A DNA stretch of 64,000 bases from CAZTTH01 sp964615975 (GTDB taxonomy: Bacteria > Verrucomicrobiota > Lentisphaeria > JABSQK01 > JAJFLO01): the NCBI GenBank assembly GCA_964615975.1, contig CAZTTH010000005.1:1-64000 (forward strand). Direction: 5' to 3'. The notes beneath the pieces were generated by a model. It saw only the letters and a list, made by a program, of their open reading frames with translations. It did no database searches and had not been told where the DNA came from. Below are positions 44,356 to 53,391 of the stretch, one piece after another. A program made the position numbers and the translations under genes. The stretch's first letter is position 1. Each line of letters opens with the position of its first letter.

Positions 44356-46410
44356 TCACTCTGGTTTTACCTCGTCAGCTTCCGGCGTTTCCTTGTCGAA
44401 TCCCTGCTTATTTCCCGATTGCTGCCGGGCCTGAAAGTGGTCGATACCCTCGAGGTAGTTGGGCGGCAGTTTCGCGCCTAGTTCAAGGGCTTTGTGCGCG
44501 TCAATCCGGGCGGCATCGAAGTTGCCCATCATTCCATGACAAAAGGAGCGATTGAAATAGTATGAGCCCTGGGTGGGACTGAGATCGATCGCGCGCTCCA
44601 TATCGGCAAGTGCCTGATCAAAGTTCTTGATCCGCCTCCAGCATTTGCTGCGGGCATTGTAGACCTTGGCGTCAGCGGGCCTGAACTTCAGATAGGTGGT
44701 GTAATTCTCGATGGCCTTGGAGTAATTCTCGCTCTTGTCATATGCCAGACCGCGATTCAGATATATCTGGTGATGCTTGGGATTGGATTTCTCCGCCCGG
44801 GCAAAATCCCTGAAGGCGGCTTCATACTCCCCGCGGCGCGCCAAAATGGCGCCGCGATTGGTCAGGGCGGTGAAATTGTCGGGTTCGATGGCCAATGCCT
44901 GGTTGTAGTCGTGGATTGCCTTGTCATCTTGTTCGAGGTCGAAATAGATGTTGCCGCGGTTCAGCCAGGTGGTGGCGTCCCGAGTGTGGGTTTTCAATGC
45001 GATGCTGTAATCTGATAATGCCTGGTCATAGCGATTCTGTTGGCGATAGAGTATGCCGCGATTGCCATATGCGCGCCAACTCGGCTGAGTATTGATGGTG
45101 TAAGTCCACAGGATTTCGCCGCTTTTCCAATAGTGACATTGGCGATAGGTAAGAAAGCCCAACCACATCCCATAAACAATCGCGATCACGATAATGGCAT
45201 TCCAGGCAGATCCATATCGCGGCTTAATTCTGTTATCTTGGATATGGACAACACCCTGTCCGATGATGAAAAACAAGCCGATGTAGGACACATAGGTATA
45301 ACGATCCGCGATGACGGCGCTGCCCACCGTCAGGAACTGTAACACCAGAGCGATGTTGATGAGATAAAATAACATCCCGAAAATCACAACGCGGGTGAAC
45401 CGCAGTGAATACCAGGTCACACAAACAAGCGCCAGCACGACCGCTGGACCCAGCCAATAAATCCGTGGTAACGGTTCATTAAGCGTGGGAAAAGGATAGA
45501 ATGGCACCAGATTGACGGGAACCAGCATTTTGCCGATATACGCCATGATCCCATAACACCCAAACAAGGCTTTCCGCGCCGGTGAGAAGAGATCGACATC
45601 ACCCACCGCGCCCTTCTCCGATTGAATCTTCAGGGTGATCACCCCCACAACGATGGAAAGCAGGAACAACGGGATTTTTTCCAGTAAGACTTTCTTGTCC
45701 CAACCACGACCACGGTAGTAATCCAGCAGCAGCAAAATCACCGGCAGCACCACTGCCGCGGGTTTTGATAATAACGAGAGGACAAACCATCCCAGGGTCG
45801 CCAACCACCAGCGCCGCTGACCATGATCCTGATAATTTAAATAGGCGCACAAAGCAAGCAGATAAAAACAGGTATAAAGCACATCCTTGCGTTCTGACAC
45901 CCAGGCGACCGACTCCACATGCATCGGATGAATCCCGAAGAGCACTGCGACAACCGCCGCGGGTACCAGTTTATTCGCCGTCAATTTCCAGATAAAAAGA
46001 AATAACAGCCCGGTGTTGAGCAGGTGAAAAAGATAATTGGTCAGATGATAGCCAAATGGGGATTTGCCTGAAATCGCGTGGTTGACCGCAAGCGACAGCA
46101 TGGTAAGCGGATGAAAATTACCAGAAACCGGGGTGGTAATGATTTCCCGCCAGTTGGCGAGATCGGTTATCAGTTGGTTGTCAATGACATAATCCGGATC
46201 GTCCCAGTTCACAAATCCATTATTAAGACAAGGATAGAATACCATCGCGGTTAGCGCCAGAATCACCGCCATGGTTAACAGCATGGTCTTCCTGGAGTCA
46301 TCTGATGGCGCGGGTGAAGAGGGGATTCCTTTCCGTTCTGCTTTGGAGGTGCCCAATGAAGCTGGGGAGGGGGAGCTTTTGTTTTCTGTTGCTTTCTTTC
46401 GTTTGGCCAT
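44356..46410 (-). CDS. TMTC-like multispanning membrane protein with C-terminal TPR repeats
   Basis: 684 residues. A lysine- and serine-rich cytoplasmic tail of about 40 residues is followed by roughly ten membrane segments (45 to about 430), beginning TMLLTMAVILALTAMVFYP, with the FVNWDDPDYV loop and FGIHPMHVESVAWVSERKDV, both typical of this family and of glycosyltransferases of the GT-C fold. Residues about 455-650 hold at least five TPR units (for example AYGNRGILYRQQNRYDQAL). Eukaryotic relatives are protein O-mannosyltransferases, and bacterial ones are uncharacterised. The WDD motif in the first loop would be the catalytic acid pair. A role in protein or surface glycosylation is inferred. 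Confidence 0.85.
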   Translation of the reverse strand: MAKRKKATENKSSPSPASLGTSKAERKGIPSSPAPSDDSRKTMLLTMAVILALTAMVFYPCLNNGFVNWDDPDYVIDNQLITDLANWREIITTPVSGNFHPLTMLSLAVNHAISGKSPFGYHLTNYLFHLLNTGLLFLFIWKLTANKLVPAAVVAVLFGIHPMHVESVAWVSERKDVLYTCFYLLALCAYLNYQDHGQRRWWLATLGWFVLSLLSKPAAVVLPVILLLLDYYRGRGWDKKVLLEKIPLFLLSIVVGVITLKIQSEKGAVGDVDLFSPARKALFGCYGIMAYIGKMLVPVNLVPFYPFPTLNEPLPRIYWLGPAVVLALVCVTWYSLRFTRVVIFGMLFYLINIALVLQFLTVGSAVIADRYTYVSYIGLFFIIGQGVVHIQDNRIKPRYGSAWNAIIVIAIVYGMWLGFLTYRQCHYWKSGEILWTYTINTQPSWRAYGNRGILYRQQNRYDQALSDYSIALKTHTRDATTWLNRGNIYFDLEQDDKAIHDYNQALAIEPDNFTALTNRGAILARRGEYEAAFRDFARAEKSNPKHHQIYLNRGLAYDKSENYSKAIENYTTYLKFRPADAKVYNARSKCWRRIKNFDQALADMERAIDLSPTQGSYYFNRSFCHGMMGNFDAARIDAHKALELGAKLPPNYLEGIDHFQARQQSGNKQGFDKETPEADEVKPE

Positions 46411-46780
46411 AAAACTAACCGGACTTTGTGACGATGCTGAAAATGGGGTGGATATACACCTTGGAGTATCTCTTGGATTAAACTGATATCACCTTCCATT
46501 GGTACAGGAGTTGAGACGCCAATTGCCGTGAATTCAGGCTAATATAACTGATGCGCCCATCACCACAACTTTGCATCAAAGCTAAAGACGCTGTCTACCT
46601 CAATAGCGAGAAGATGGCGTGCGAAAATCCGCCTGCTTGCAGACTAACCAACCTGGTTATATGGCAGTACCATGTCATGCATTGGCAAATCCTGCCGCTC
46701 TTGGGCTCGGCGATCCCGGCGGTAATTCCCAAGCTCTCAGACCACCAAACAAGTAGCGCCATCTCCATCCCTGAGTTTCG
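46411..46780. other. Gene-free stretch between TMTC-like and CofD-like genes
   Basis: 370 bp. It must hold the promoter of the TPR membrane gene. A 97-codon plus-strand frame (46551-46844) overlaps the end of the CofD-like gene and shows no family signal. No repeats or terminator were found. Confidence 0.45.
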
Positions 46781-48337
46781 TCACACCGGAAGATCAATGG
46801 GATTCACCACTGCATGTACAGTATTATTCGATAAGGGAAGATGATGGATTTGACTGGTGTTGTTTTGCTGGTAGAGCCTGGATAGAGCATGACTTAATTC
46901 CATGAGCCGCTCCGAATGATGACTGGGAACATAAACAAACTCGCGCTCTCCAGCAGAGCTCAGGCGCATGAGTTGCCGCGAGACTGTCGCCAGTGGCGCC
47001 TCTACCAGCCGGATGCCGCGACGCGCCATGAATTTCCGGTCGTTTTGATTGGCCGTCAGCGGTCCACGAAATTTAAAGGTTTCCAAGCTGTCCCCGCGAT
47101 CCCTGAGCGCTTCGCGAACCTCGGGACTGCTGTCAACATCGTTATTGACAATGACGTAATCAAGGGTGGCATCGGCCACATTGCCGGTATTCAACTCCCA
47201 GAAATCAATAAAATCATTCACGTTCATGGCGAGTGTTTCATTATTAAGGGTCAGATTCAGAAAGAGCATCTTCGGGCAATCGCGACGGTGTGCCAGGGCA
47301 TCGACTATGCCACGAACCGCCAGACAGGGACTGGTGCTGGCGACAAAACTTGAGGGACCAAAGAGGATCGGTGAGCCCGGGATCAATTGTCGAATCGCCG
47401 CAATCGCTTCGGGATAAGGCGACGGCTGTGGCTTTTGCGGATCAAAACCGAATCGGCCATAACGCGCGATACCGCCGTCGGCGAGCCGCTTGACGGAATC
47501 AGGGGCATTGCTTAAGGCCACTTGTCCACCGCTATTGATAACGGGAAATTCCATGGATTTATTGGTCGTCGCCCACACGATATTACCGGCGCTGTCCACC
47601 CATTCGGCATAAAGCACCTGCTCATCGATGGAGCAGGGAAAAACCGCGTACTCAACCTCCAGACCGGTACGCAACCACTCCAGGCCGAGAGCAAAACGAT
47701 CCGGGTCTGGGGTTTTCCGCTTGCCGTCGTAGGCGCCCGCCTTGATCATCACCGCGTTAAAGATGTGGTGCCGGACACTGGCCTCTGATAAGGTCATTCC
47801 CTTTATTTCCGGGCGCATCAATCCGACATCATCCACCCACTGCCCAATCTCAAGCAAATGTTTGCAGAACTGATGATGGGGATTCGCGCTGTCATCGTCG
47901 TCGAACATGAATTTGTGATGATAAAATGAAATCGCCGATCCCAGGCAGCCATGGAAAGTCTTGTGCCTGGCAATGATTCGATTGAAGGCATTCTGTTCGG
48001 TCTGATCGAAGCGATTCGGATCAAGTTTCCAGCCGCGCAAATTCATCAGTTCATGACGAAATGGCGGCATCAGGCTGATCAAACCGCTGGTGATGTCGCC
48101 CACCGGCAGAGTCGTGCCATAATCGGGACGCAGGGCATCCACAATCTTTTGCGTCGAACCGCCGTTGTCAGAACCATTGGTGAGGAAACAGAGATGGCGC
48201 CATCCGTGTTTTTGGGCATACGGCCCGACAACTTTCGGACATGACCCGCCCCCGAATGACATGAGATCATATTGTGCCTGCCGCCGTTGTTTCCGGAAAT
48301 CCTCAATGGAGATAAATGTTTTTGCGGATGTCGCCAT
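46781..48337 (-). CDS. CofD/YvcK-fold protein, long form
   Basis: 518 residues. The N-terminus has the nucleotide-binding G-G-G-S-C-P-K-V-V loop and TNGSDNGGSTQKIVDAL, counterparts of the GGGTG and D-D-G-G-S motifs of CofD/YvcK proteins. A later strand block (ILFGPSSFVASTSPCLAVRG) matches the family's G-P-G-x-x-x-x-S region. CofD transfers phospholactate in F420 synthesis; YvcK and MgfK forms bind UDP-sugars and affect cell-wall growth. This protein is longer than either, with a large insert at about residues 130-250. No F420 genes are nearby, so a UDP-sugar-binding role is more likely. Confidence 0.7.
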   Translation of the reverse strand: MATSAKTFISIEDFRKQRRQAQYDLMSFGGGSCPKVVGPYAQKHGWRHLCFLTNGSDNGGSTQKIVDALRPDYGTTLPVGDITSGLISLMPPFRHELMNLRGWKLDPNRFDQTEQNAFNRIIARHKTFHGCLGSAISFYHHKFMFDDDDSANPHHQFCKHLLEIGQWVDDVGLMRPEIKGMTLSEASVRHHIFNAVMIKAGAYDGKRKTPDPDRFALGLEWLRTGLEVEYAVFPCSIDEQVLYAEWVDSAGNIVWATTNKSMEFPVINSGGQVALSNAPDSVKRLADGGIARYGRFGFDPQKPQPSPYPEAIAAIRQLIPGSPILFGPSSFVASTSPCLAVRGIVDALAHRRDCPKMLFLNLTLNNETLAMNVNDFIDFWELNTGNVADATLDYVIVNNDVDSSPEVREALRDRGDSLETFKFRGPLTANQNDRKFMARRGIRLVEAPLATVSRQLMRLSSAGEREFVYVPSHHSERLMELSHALSRLYQQNNTSQIHHLPLSNNTVHAVVNPIDLPV

Positions 48338-48597
48338 TTTTCTGTCTCTGTTTAGTTTTTATGGATAAATTAAATCCAGATCTGTGATAACGCTTATTAG
48401 CTGGACAAAATTACATGGAAGAGAATAGAATTAAACCCCATAAGCATGAAAGTACTTTTACTGGTTGTTTCTTGAGTACATGCATTCATTGATTAAAGCA
48501 ATTTTTTGGGTAGTATTTATAGTATTTTCTTAATAACGTAATTATTCCCACTATGTTCTAATGATAGTTTCAACTAAATTCAATGGGGAAATGCTCA

Positions 48598-49518
48598 ATG
48601 GCGAAAAATCCAACATTACAGCCTTATCCACGAATGAGTGAAACCCTCTTATCAAGTTCTTTTCTATTTCCAATTTTTACTCCTCCCATGTCCGAAAATT
48701 TACTTTCGCAAGCGATAGAAAGAGCATTTGAACGTTCTTTGAAAAACAAGCAAGGGAAAAAACGAGAAATTTTAATGACTCCAACCGAATTGGTTGATCG
48801 TTGTATTCAACATTTACGAGAAAGAAGCGATCCTATTTTAGGACCATATTTTGTCAGCAAATGTAACATCAATGATCTTTTCGCATTTGATGCGATTAGC
48901 CATGAAATGCAACGCAATCGGATGACAATAGGAATATTTTATCAATTTCTTATATTGGAATTGATGAGACAAAGATGGCAGGTATTTGATGGATCGCGGG
49001 AAGGAGACATAGTCGCTGATATTTCAACTCCCACTTTTAAGATTGGGATGCGATTATATATGTCAATAAAAAAGTCTTCCGATACTGTAGGAGGACAAGA
49101 TGTAGGTGGAGTGATTAATCGACTTGAAAAACTGGCAAAAGAAGAGAAAAATTTAAACCGTCCATATCTATGTGTTATAGGTGTGGCAACACCATCCAAG
49201 GGAAAAATCAAGGAGTTCGACAAAGATCGACAGATAAAATATAATATTCATAGTATGCCATATTCACTGAATTGTGAATACTGGGGACCAGGTTTTATAT
49301 TTCCTTACGTTACCGGCAGAGATCCCTTTGATATTTATCTCATGGCAATCAAACAAGTAGCTGACTACATCCCATTTTTATCCCTTGAATACCGGAATGA
49401 ATGTACTGAAATATTGAGATCAAAAATTAATACATTGGGACTTCTACGTGACGACAAAACCATTGACCCAGAAAAATTCCTCCGCTTTCAATTGGGAAGA
49501 AAAATCAGTCGAATCTAA
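48598..49518 (+). CDS. Type II restriction endonuclease
   Basis: About 306 residues; an in-frame start five codons upstream is also possible. GGGGA lies eight bases before the chosen ATG. The part GDIVADIS ... YMSIKKSSDTVGGQD (about 135-170) has an acidic residue followed by a lysine-bearing strand, compatible with a PD-(D/E)xK nuclease core. I do not recognise its specificity. The gene overlaps the methyltransferase by 71 bp in another frame, the standard layout of a coupled restriction-modification pair. Base composition is much richer in A+T than the flanks, pointing to transfer. Confidence 0.78.
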   Translation: MAKNPTLQPYPRMSETLLSSSFLFPIFTPPMSENLLSQAIERAFERSLKNKQGKKREILMTPTELVDRCIQHLRERSDPILGPYFVSKCNINDLFAFDAISHEMQRNRMTIGIFYQFLILELMRQRWQVFDGSREGDIVADISTPTFKIGMRLYMSIKKSSDTVGGQDVGGVINRLEKLAKEEKNLNRPYLCVIGVATPSKGKIKEFDKDRQIKYNIHSMPYSLNCEYWGPGFIFPYVTGRDPFDIYLMAIKQVADYIPFLSLEYRNECTEILRSKINTLGLLRDDKTIDPEKFLRFQLGRKISRI

Positions 49519-50521
49519 TACGACTCCCTATTGCTGTATTACTTATGGAGATTCAAAATCGGCATTGTCCGTTTTTCAAGATTGCATTGATTTGATCGTT
49601 ACTTCTCCTCCATATGCCGATGCACGAAAAAACCATTATGATAGTTTTCACCCTAAACATTTCCCTGAGTGGTTGGCTTCATTTCATAAAGCATTTTGGA
49701 ATGCACTTAAACCTTCTGGAAGTTTGGTTATTAATATTAAAGACAAGGTTGTTGATGGAGTGCGCTGTCATTATGTATGGAAAACCATTGAGAAATTAGA
49801 ATCATTAGGATGGTATTGTATTGATGATTATATCTGGCATAAAACGAATCCTATGCCAGGTCATTGGCCAACTCGATTGCGAGATGGCTGGGAATATTGT
49901 TTCCATTTAGCAAAATCTAAAAAACCGTATATCAATCAGAATGAGGTGCGCATCCCTGTTGGAGAATGGGCAAAATCTCGTTTGGATAAACTTGGCGAGA
50001 ATGATTTAAAGCGACATAATTCTGCCAATAATAGCGGTTTTGGGCGAGATATTTCTCGGTGGGTTGGGAAAAAAGACGTCTTGCCATCAAATGTTATAAG
50101 TTTAGCCTTGGTTGGCAAGGACAAGGGGCATCCTGCGGTATTTCCCATTGAACTTCCACAATTTTTTATAAAGTTGCTTTGTCCTCCCCATGGACTAGTG
50201 GCAGATCCTTTCTCTGGAAGTGGCTCCACTGGAATTGCAGCATTGGCCTTGAAAAAGGATTGCATATTAATTGACAATAATGCAAATTTTTGCCGTCTTG
50301 CTTATGAGCGCATACTTAATGAATCGAAATTGCCACAAGATCATCTCTTCCTATCACCGAACACTCCTCAAATCATATCAAAAGCGGACAACAATAAAAT
50401 TAAATATCAACCTCTATTAGACATTCTCGAGACTGATATCAACTATGTATCTGAGTCGAACAAGATTAACGAAATGGAATTCCAACGACAACTAAAACAA
50501 CGTCATTTATCCACTACATAA
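49448..50521 (+). CDS. Type II DNA methyltransferase (TSPPY, beta-class order)
   Basis: 357 residues from a GTG start inside the end of the endonuclease gene. The catalytic TSPPY (52-56) comes first and the SAM site DPFSGSGSTG (about 248-257) last, the beta-class order. TSPPY motifs usually mean N4-cytosine methylation, with N6-adenine as the alternative. Between them lies the target-recognition part, with IDDYIWHKTNPMPGHWPTRL typical of these enzymes. It protects the sites cut by the partner endonuclease. The recognition sequence is not deducible. Confidence 0.93.
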   Translation: MTTKPLTQKNSSAFNWEEKSVESNTTPYCCITYGDSKSALSVFQDCIDLIVTSPPYADARKNHYDSFHPKHFPEWLASFHKAFWNALKPSGSLVINIKDKVVDGVRCHYVWKTIEKLESLGWYCIDDYIWHKTNPMPGHWPTRLRDGWEYCFHLAKSKKPYINQNEVRIPVGEWAKSRLDKLGENDLKRHNSANNSGFGRDISRWVGKKDVLPSNVISLALVGKDKGHPAVFPIELPQFFIKLLCPPHGLVADPFSGSGSTGIAALALKKDCILIDNNANFCRLAYERILNESKLPQDHLFLSPNTPQIISKADNNKIKYQPLLDILETDINYVSESNKINEMEFQRQLKQRHLSTT

Positions 50522-50588
50522 ATGTGGATTAGAGAAGATCTAAGAATATAAATTTATCCCTTGAATTTCGGCTTCATTATTCTCCATG

Positions 50589-51347
50589 CTACCTCACCCC
50601 ATGTTTCTTCAGTATCGCCTCCACTCTCTGAACATCCGCGGGGACATCGACGCTGGCGGTTTCGCCGGTTCCCTCGGCTACCACCACCAGAATTCTGCCG
50701 CCATTTTCCAACACCCGCAATTGCTCCAGGCTCTCGCTCAGCTCCAGGGGAGTTTGCGGCCAGGAGATCATTTGGTTGAGAAAGGATTTGCGGTAGGCGT
50801 AGATGCCCCAATGCTTTAACGGCTGATAAGGAAAGTGTCCGGCAGTGCGGTAATTCGGGATCGGGGAACGACTGAAGTAGAGAGCGTTGCCATCCTTGTC
50901 AATGACCACTTTGACAATATTGGGATCGTGAAAGGCCGGATCCGTCGGCGCCAGCGGCACGGCGATCGTACCCATTGGCGCGCTTGGATTCGCCAGCATC
51001 CGGTCAATTAAATCGTTGATTGGCGCCGCCGGCATCAAGGGCTCATCCCCTTGAAAATTGATGACCAGATCGACGTCGAGATCGCGCACCGCTTCAGCGA
51101 TTCGATCCGTGCCCGTGGCATGAGTGGCGGCTGTCATCATTGCCTCACCACCAAAACCTTTGACACAGTCAAAGATTCTTTGGTCTTCAGTGGCGACCAA
51201 TTTTTTTCCGGCATGTAATTGCCGGGCGACATCATAGACCCATTGCACCATCGGCTTGCCGGCGATGGGTGCCAACGGCTTGCCGGGAAATCGTTGTGCC
51301 TGATAGCGGGCGGGAATTACGATTACGACTCGTTGATAATCTGCCAT
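50589..51347 (-). CDS. kdsB: 3-Deoxy-manno-octulosonate cytidylyltransferase
   Basis: Activates Kdo to CMP-Kdo for the lipid A core. From the MADYQRVV start the protein has 252 residues, the family length. Motifs: IPARYQAQRFPGKPLAPIAG (CTP loop), ATHATGTDRIAEAV, NFQGDEPL (metal-binding region), and YFSRSPIPNYR. The start at 51347 has AAAGGA about ten bases upstream; the frame opens fifteen codons earlier. The C-terminal T-A-S-V-D-V-P-A-D-V-Q-R-V-E tail is also typical. With hldD it supports an LPS with Kdo and heptose. Confidence 0.96.
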   Translation of the reverse strand: MADYQRVVIVIPARYQAQRFPGKPLAPIAGKPMVQWVYDVARQLHAGKKLVATEDQRIFDCVKGFGGEAMMTAATHATGTDRIAEAVRDLDVDLVINFQGDEPLMPAAPINDLIDRMLANPSAPMGTIAVPLAPTDPAFHDPNIVKVVIDKDGNALYFSRSPIPNYRTAGHFPYQPLKHWGIYAYRKSFLNQMISWPQTPLELSESLEQLRVLENGGRILVVVAEGTGETASVDVPADVQRVEAILKKHGVR

Positions 51348-51436
51348 ATGAAAAATTCCTTTGGGTTTCAATGTAAACGTGGATTTTAACATTTCACATC
51401 TGTTACGTCAATGTTTTCATGATCCATGACCTCCGC

Positions 51437-52525
51437 TTAAGATAACGCATACCATCTCGGATTGACGATCGGCGGGCGGCCCGAAATCAGATCGCCAAGC
51501 AGTCGGGCGGAACCATTGGCCAATAACAGTCCATTGCGAAAATGAGCGGTATTGAGGTACAACCCTTGATGTCCCGGAACCGCCGATATTACCGGCAGCG
51601 GGGAATTCGCCCCTGGCCGCAGTCCGGCCCAATGTTTTTCCACCGGGCAATCCGCCAGGAGCGGTAACATGCTGCACGCCGCCTGATGCAATTGGGCATA
51701 TGCCTCGGCCGTCGGCGATTTGTCAAAACCAACATCTTCCAGGGTACTTCCAGCCAACACCCGGCCGTCCCGACGCGGAATGAGATAGTGATCTCCCCGG
51801 ACTAAAATGGGAAAACGTTTATTCGCTGGCCCCTGAAAGAGCAGTATCTGACCGCGTATAGGTTTGATCTCGAGTCGCGGCACAAACGGTTTGATCAACG
51901 ACGATGACCAGGCGCCGGCGGCAACGACGATCACATCGCCATGAAAGTCCTGGTCCGTGGTTTTTACGCCCGTGATTCTTTTTTTGTCGCTGACAATTTG
52001 TTGTACTTCACAATGCGTCATGATATTGACTCCCAGGATTTCGCCATAGCGTTGCAGGGCTTTCATCAATCGGGGATTGCGCACCTGACTTATTTCAGGC
52101 AGGAAAATAGCATCGTCCTGCCAGGCGGGATTTAAATCGGGCACCCGATTAAATATTTCGTCACCGGCAATGAAACGGATTTCCTTGCCGGTGGATTTCG
52201 CCCATTCCACTGCCCGTTTTTTTTGCGCCGGATCAAGGATCAACATCCCGCTGTTTTCCAGTTCGGGATCAATGGCAGTGGCTGCCTGTGTTTCCTTGAT
52301 TAATCCCGGATAATGCGCTTGCGACCAGTCTATCAACGCCCTTCCCGCCGATGGATAATTCCAGGGATGCATTGGCGAGAGAATGCCGCCGCCCGCCCAT
52401 GAAGCTTCCTGCCCGATCTGGCCGCGCTCCAAAACCAGAACTTCAGCGCCGGATTTGCGCAATTCGATGGCGCTCATCAGGCCGATGATTCCGCCGCCAA
52501 TGATAATGATTTTGCATTTTGCCAT
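51437..52525 (-). CDS. thiO: Glycine oxidase ThiO (FAD-dependent)
   Basis: 362-residue D-amino-acid-oxidase-family flavoenzyme. The ADP-binding loop IIIIGGGIIGLMSAIELRKS opens the protein, GQEASWAGGGILSP is the conserved FAD pyrophosphate region, and HWAGLRPGANSPLPVI with HFRNGLLLANGSARLL are near the end. It oxidises glycine to iminoglycine for the thiazole part of thiamine in aerobic bacteria. No thiG or thiS neighbours are present, so other small D-amino acids cannot be excluded as substrates. It lies 90 bp upstream of kdsB on the same strand. Confidence 0.88.
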   Translation of the reverse strand: MAKCKIIIIGGGIIGLMSAIELRKSGAEVLVLERGQIGQEASWAGGGILSPMHPWNYPSAGRALIDWSQAHYPGLIKETQAATAIDPELENSGMLILDPAQKKRAVEWAKSTGKEIRFIAGDEIFNRVPDLNPAWQDDAIFLPEISQVRNPRLMKALQRYGEILGVNIMTHCEVQQIVSDKKRITGVKTTDQDFHGDVIVVAAGAWSSSLIKPFVPRLEIKPIRGQILLFQGPANKRFPILVRGDHYLIPRRDGRVLAGSTLEDVGFDKSPTAEAYAQLHQAACSMLPLLADCPVEKHWAGLRPGANSPLPVISAVPGHQGLYLNTAHFRNGLLLANGSARLLGDLISGRPPIVNPRWYALS

Positions 52526-52848
52526 TTTATTTCGCCGCTATTTTCATCTGGCAAAATATGCCGGTTGGGAATGAATCGAAAAGGGGAAAAACGTAAAACT
52601 AGAATTCTCAAGGTCAAGCCATGAATACAGCACGACCGCTGACGGCATGGTATGTGTTTGGCACCGGTTGGAGTACAGTCCCGCGGGCGGGCTGCCGCAC
52701 AGCATTGAACGTCCAACCGCAGCCTGATCCTGCCGTTTGGAGAAGGACACCAACACTAATTACCCTCAATGATTATGCGAAACACATACACGGCATGATA
52801 CCGTCAGCGGCCGTGGAGATTGATTAATCCTGTTTTTAATCTGTCATT
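52526..52848. other. Gene-free stretch between thiO and thioredoxin-like gene
   Basis: 323 bp. Open frames on both strands (for example 52621-52827 plus) lack ribosome sites and family patterns. A GC-rich patch CCCGCGGGCGGGCTG near 52680 stands out by composition only. Confidence 0.5.
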
Positions 52849-53085
52849 TTACTTCAACGCTGACAGATTAGCGCCGAAGTTGATATGAAACGCCTTGCCG
52901 TCCAACACCAGAGCGGGAACGGATTTGACGCCTGCCTTTTCCGCGTCCTTGATCTTGGCCTTATCCTTGCCCAAATGGATGATTTCCACTTCATATTTCT
53001 TGCTGTCCAATGCCTTCGCGATATTGGTTTCCGCTTCGACACATACCGGACATCCTGCATGATAGAACTTTGCTTTTGCTGCCAT
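52849..53085 (-). CDS. Small thioredoxin-fold protein (CPVC)
   Basis: 78 residues with a redox-active CPVC at residues 12-15 just after the first strand (KAKFYHAG) and a cis-proline-like S-V-P-A-L-V loop near residue 55. Size and layout match glutaredoxin-like thiol-disulfide proteins without a signal peptide, so it acts in the cytoplasm. AGGAG lies before the ATG. Its partner is unknown. Confidence 0.85.
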   Translation of the reverse strand: MAAKAKFYHAGCPVCVEAETNIAKALDSKKYEVEIIHLGKDKAKIKDAEKAGVKSVPALVLDGKAFHINFGANLSALK

Positions 53086-53391
53086 ATAGTTATCTCCTGA
53101 TTGATTTTTATTGTTATTTATGATTGATTGAAATTGTTATCACCAACAGAATTTAAGCGCTTAATCGAACCGGTTAGAGTATCGTATTTACACGCGGGTT
53201 TCATGATTCTTTATGATTTTACTCCATTCGCCAAAAAGTATTTTGCACGGTTTGATCTCATAACGATCTCAAAAAGGGTTTAAGCCGCATCCAGAGCGAC
53301 CAGCCGCTTTTCATTTGGGATCGATAGATTCCATAAGTATCCCGCTTCGTTTTCTCATCATGTTAATTTTAAGAACAGGATTTATTTTCAC
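53086..53391. other. Divergent intergenic region with two adjacent palindromes
   Basis: 306 bp that carry the promoters of the thioredoxin-like and ABC-F genes. TTAAGCGCTTAA (53153-53164) and AACCGGTT (53168-53175) are perfect palindromes separated by three bases, about 70-90 bp upstream of the thioredoxin-like start. They could be operator sites. Confidence 0.45.

Noticed and set aside
46551..46844. 97-codon plus-strand gene
   Set aside because: Overlaps the end of the CofD-like gene antisense, and shows no ribosome site or family pattern.
52544..52827. Small genes on either strand between thiO and the thioredoxin-like gene
   Set aside because: Frames are composition-driven in a GC-rich patch, with no ribosome site or recognisable motif.
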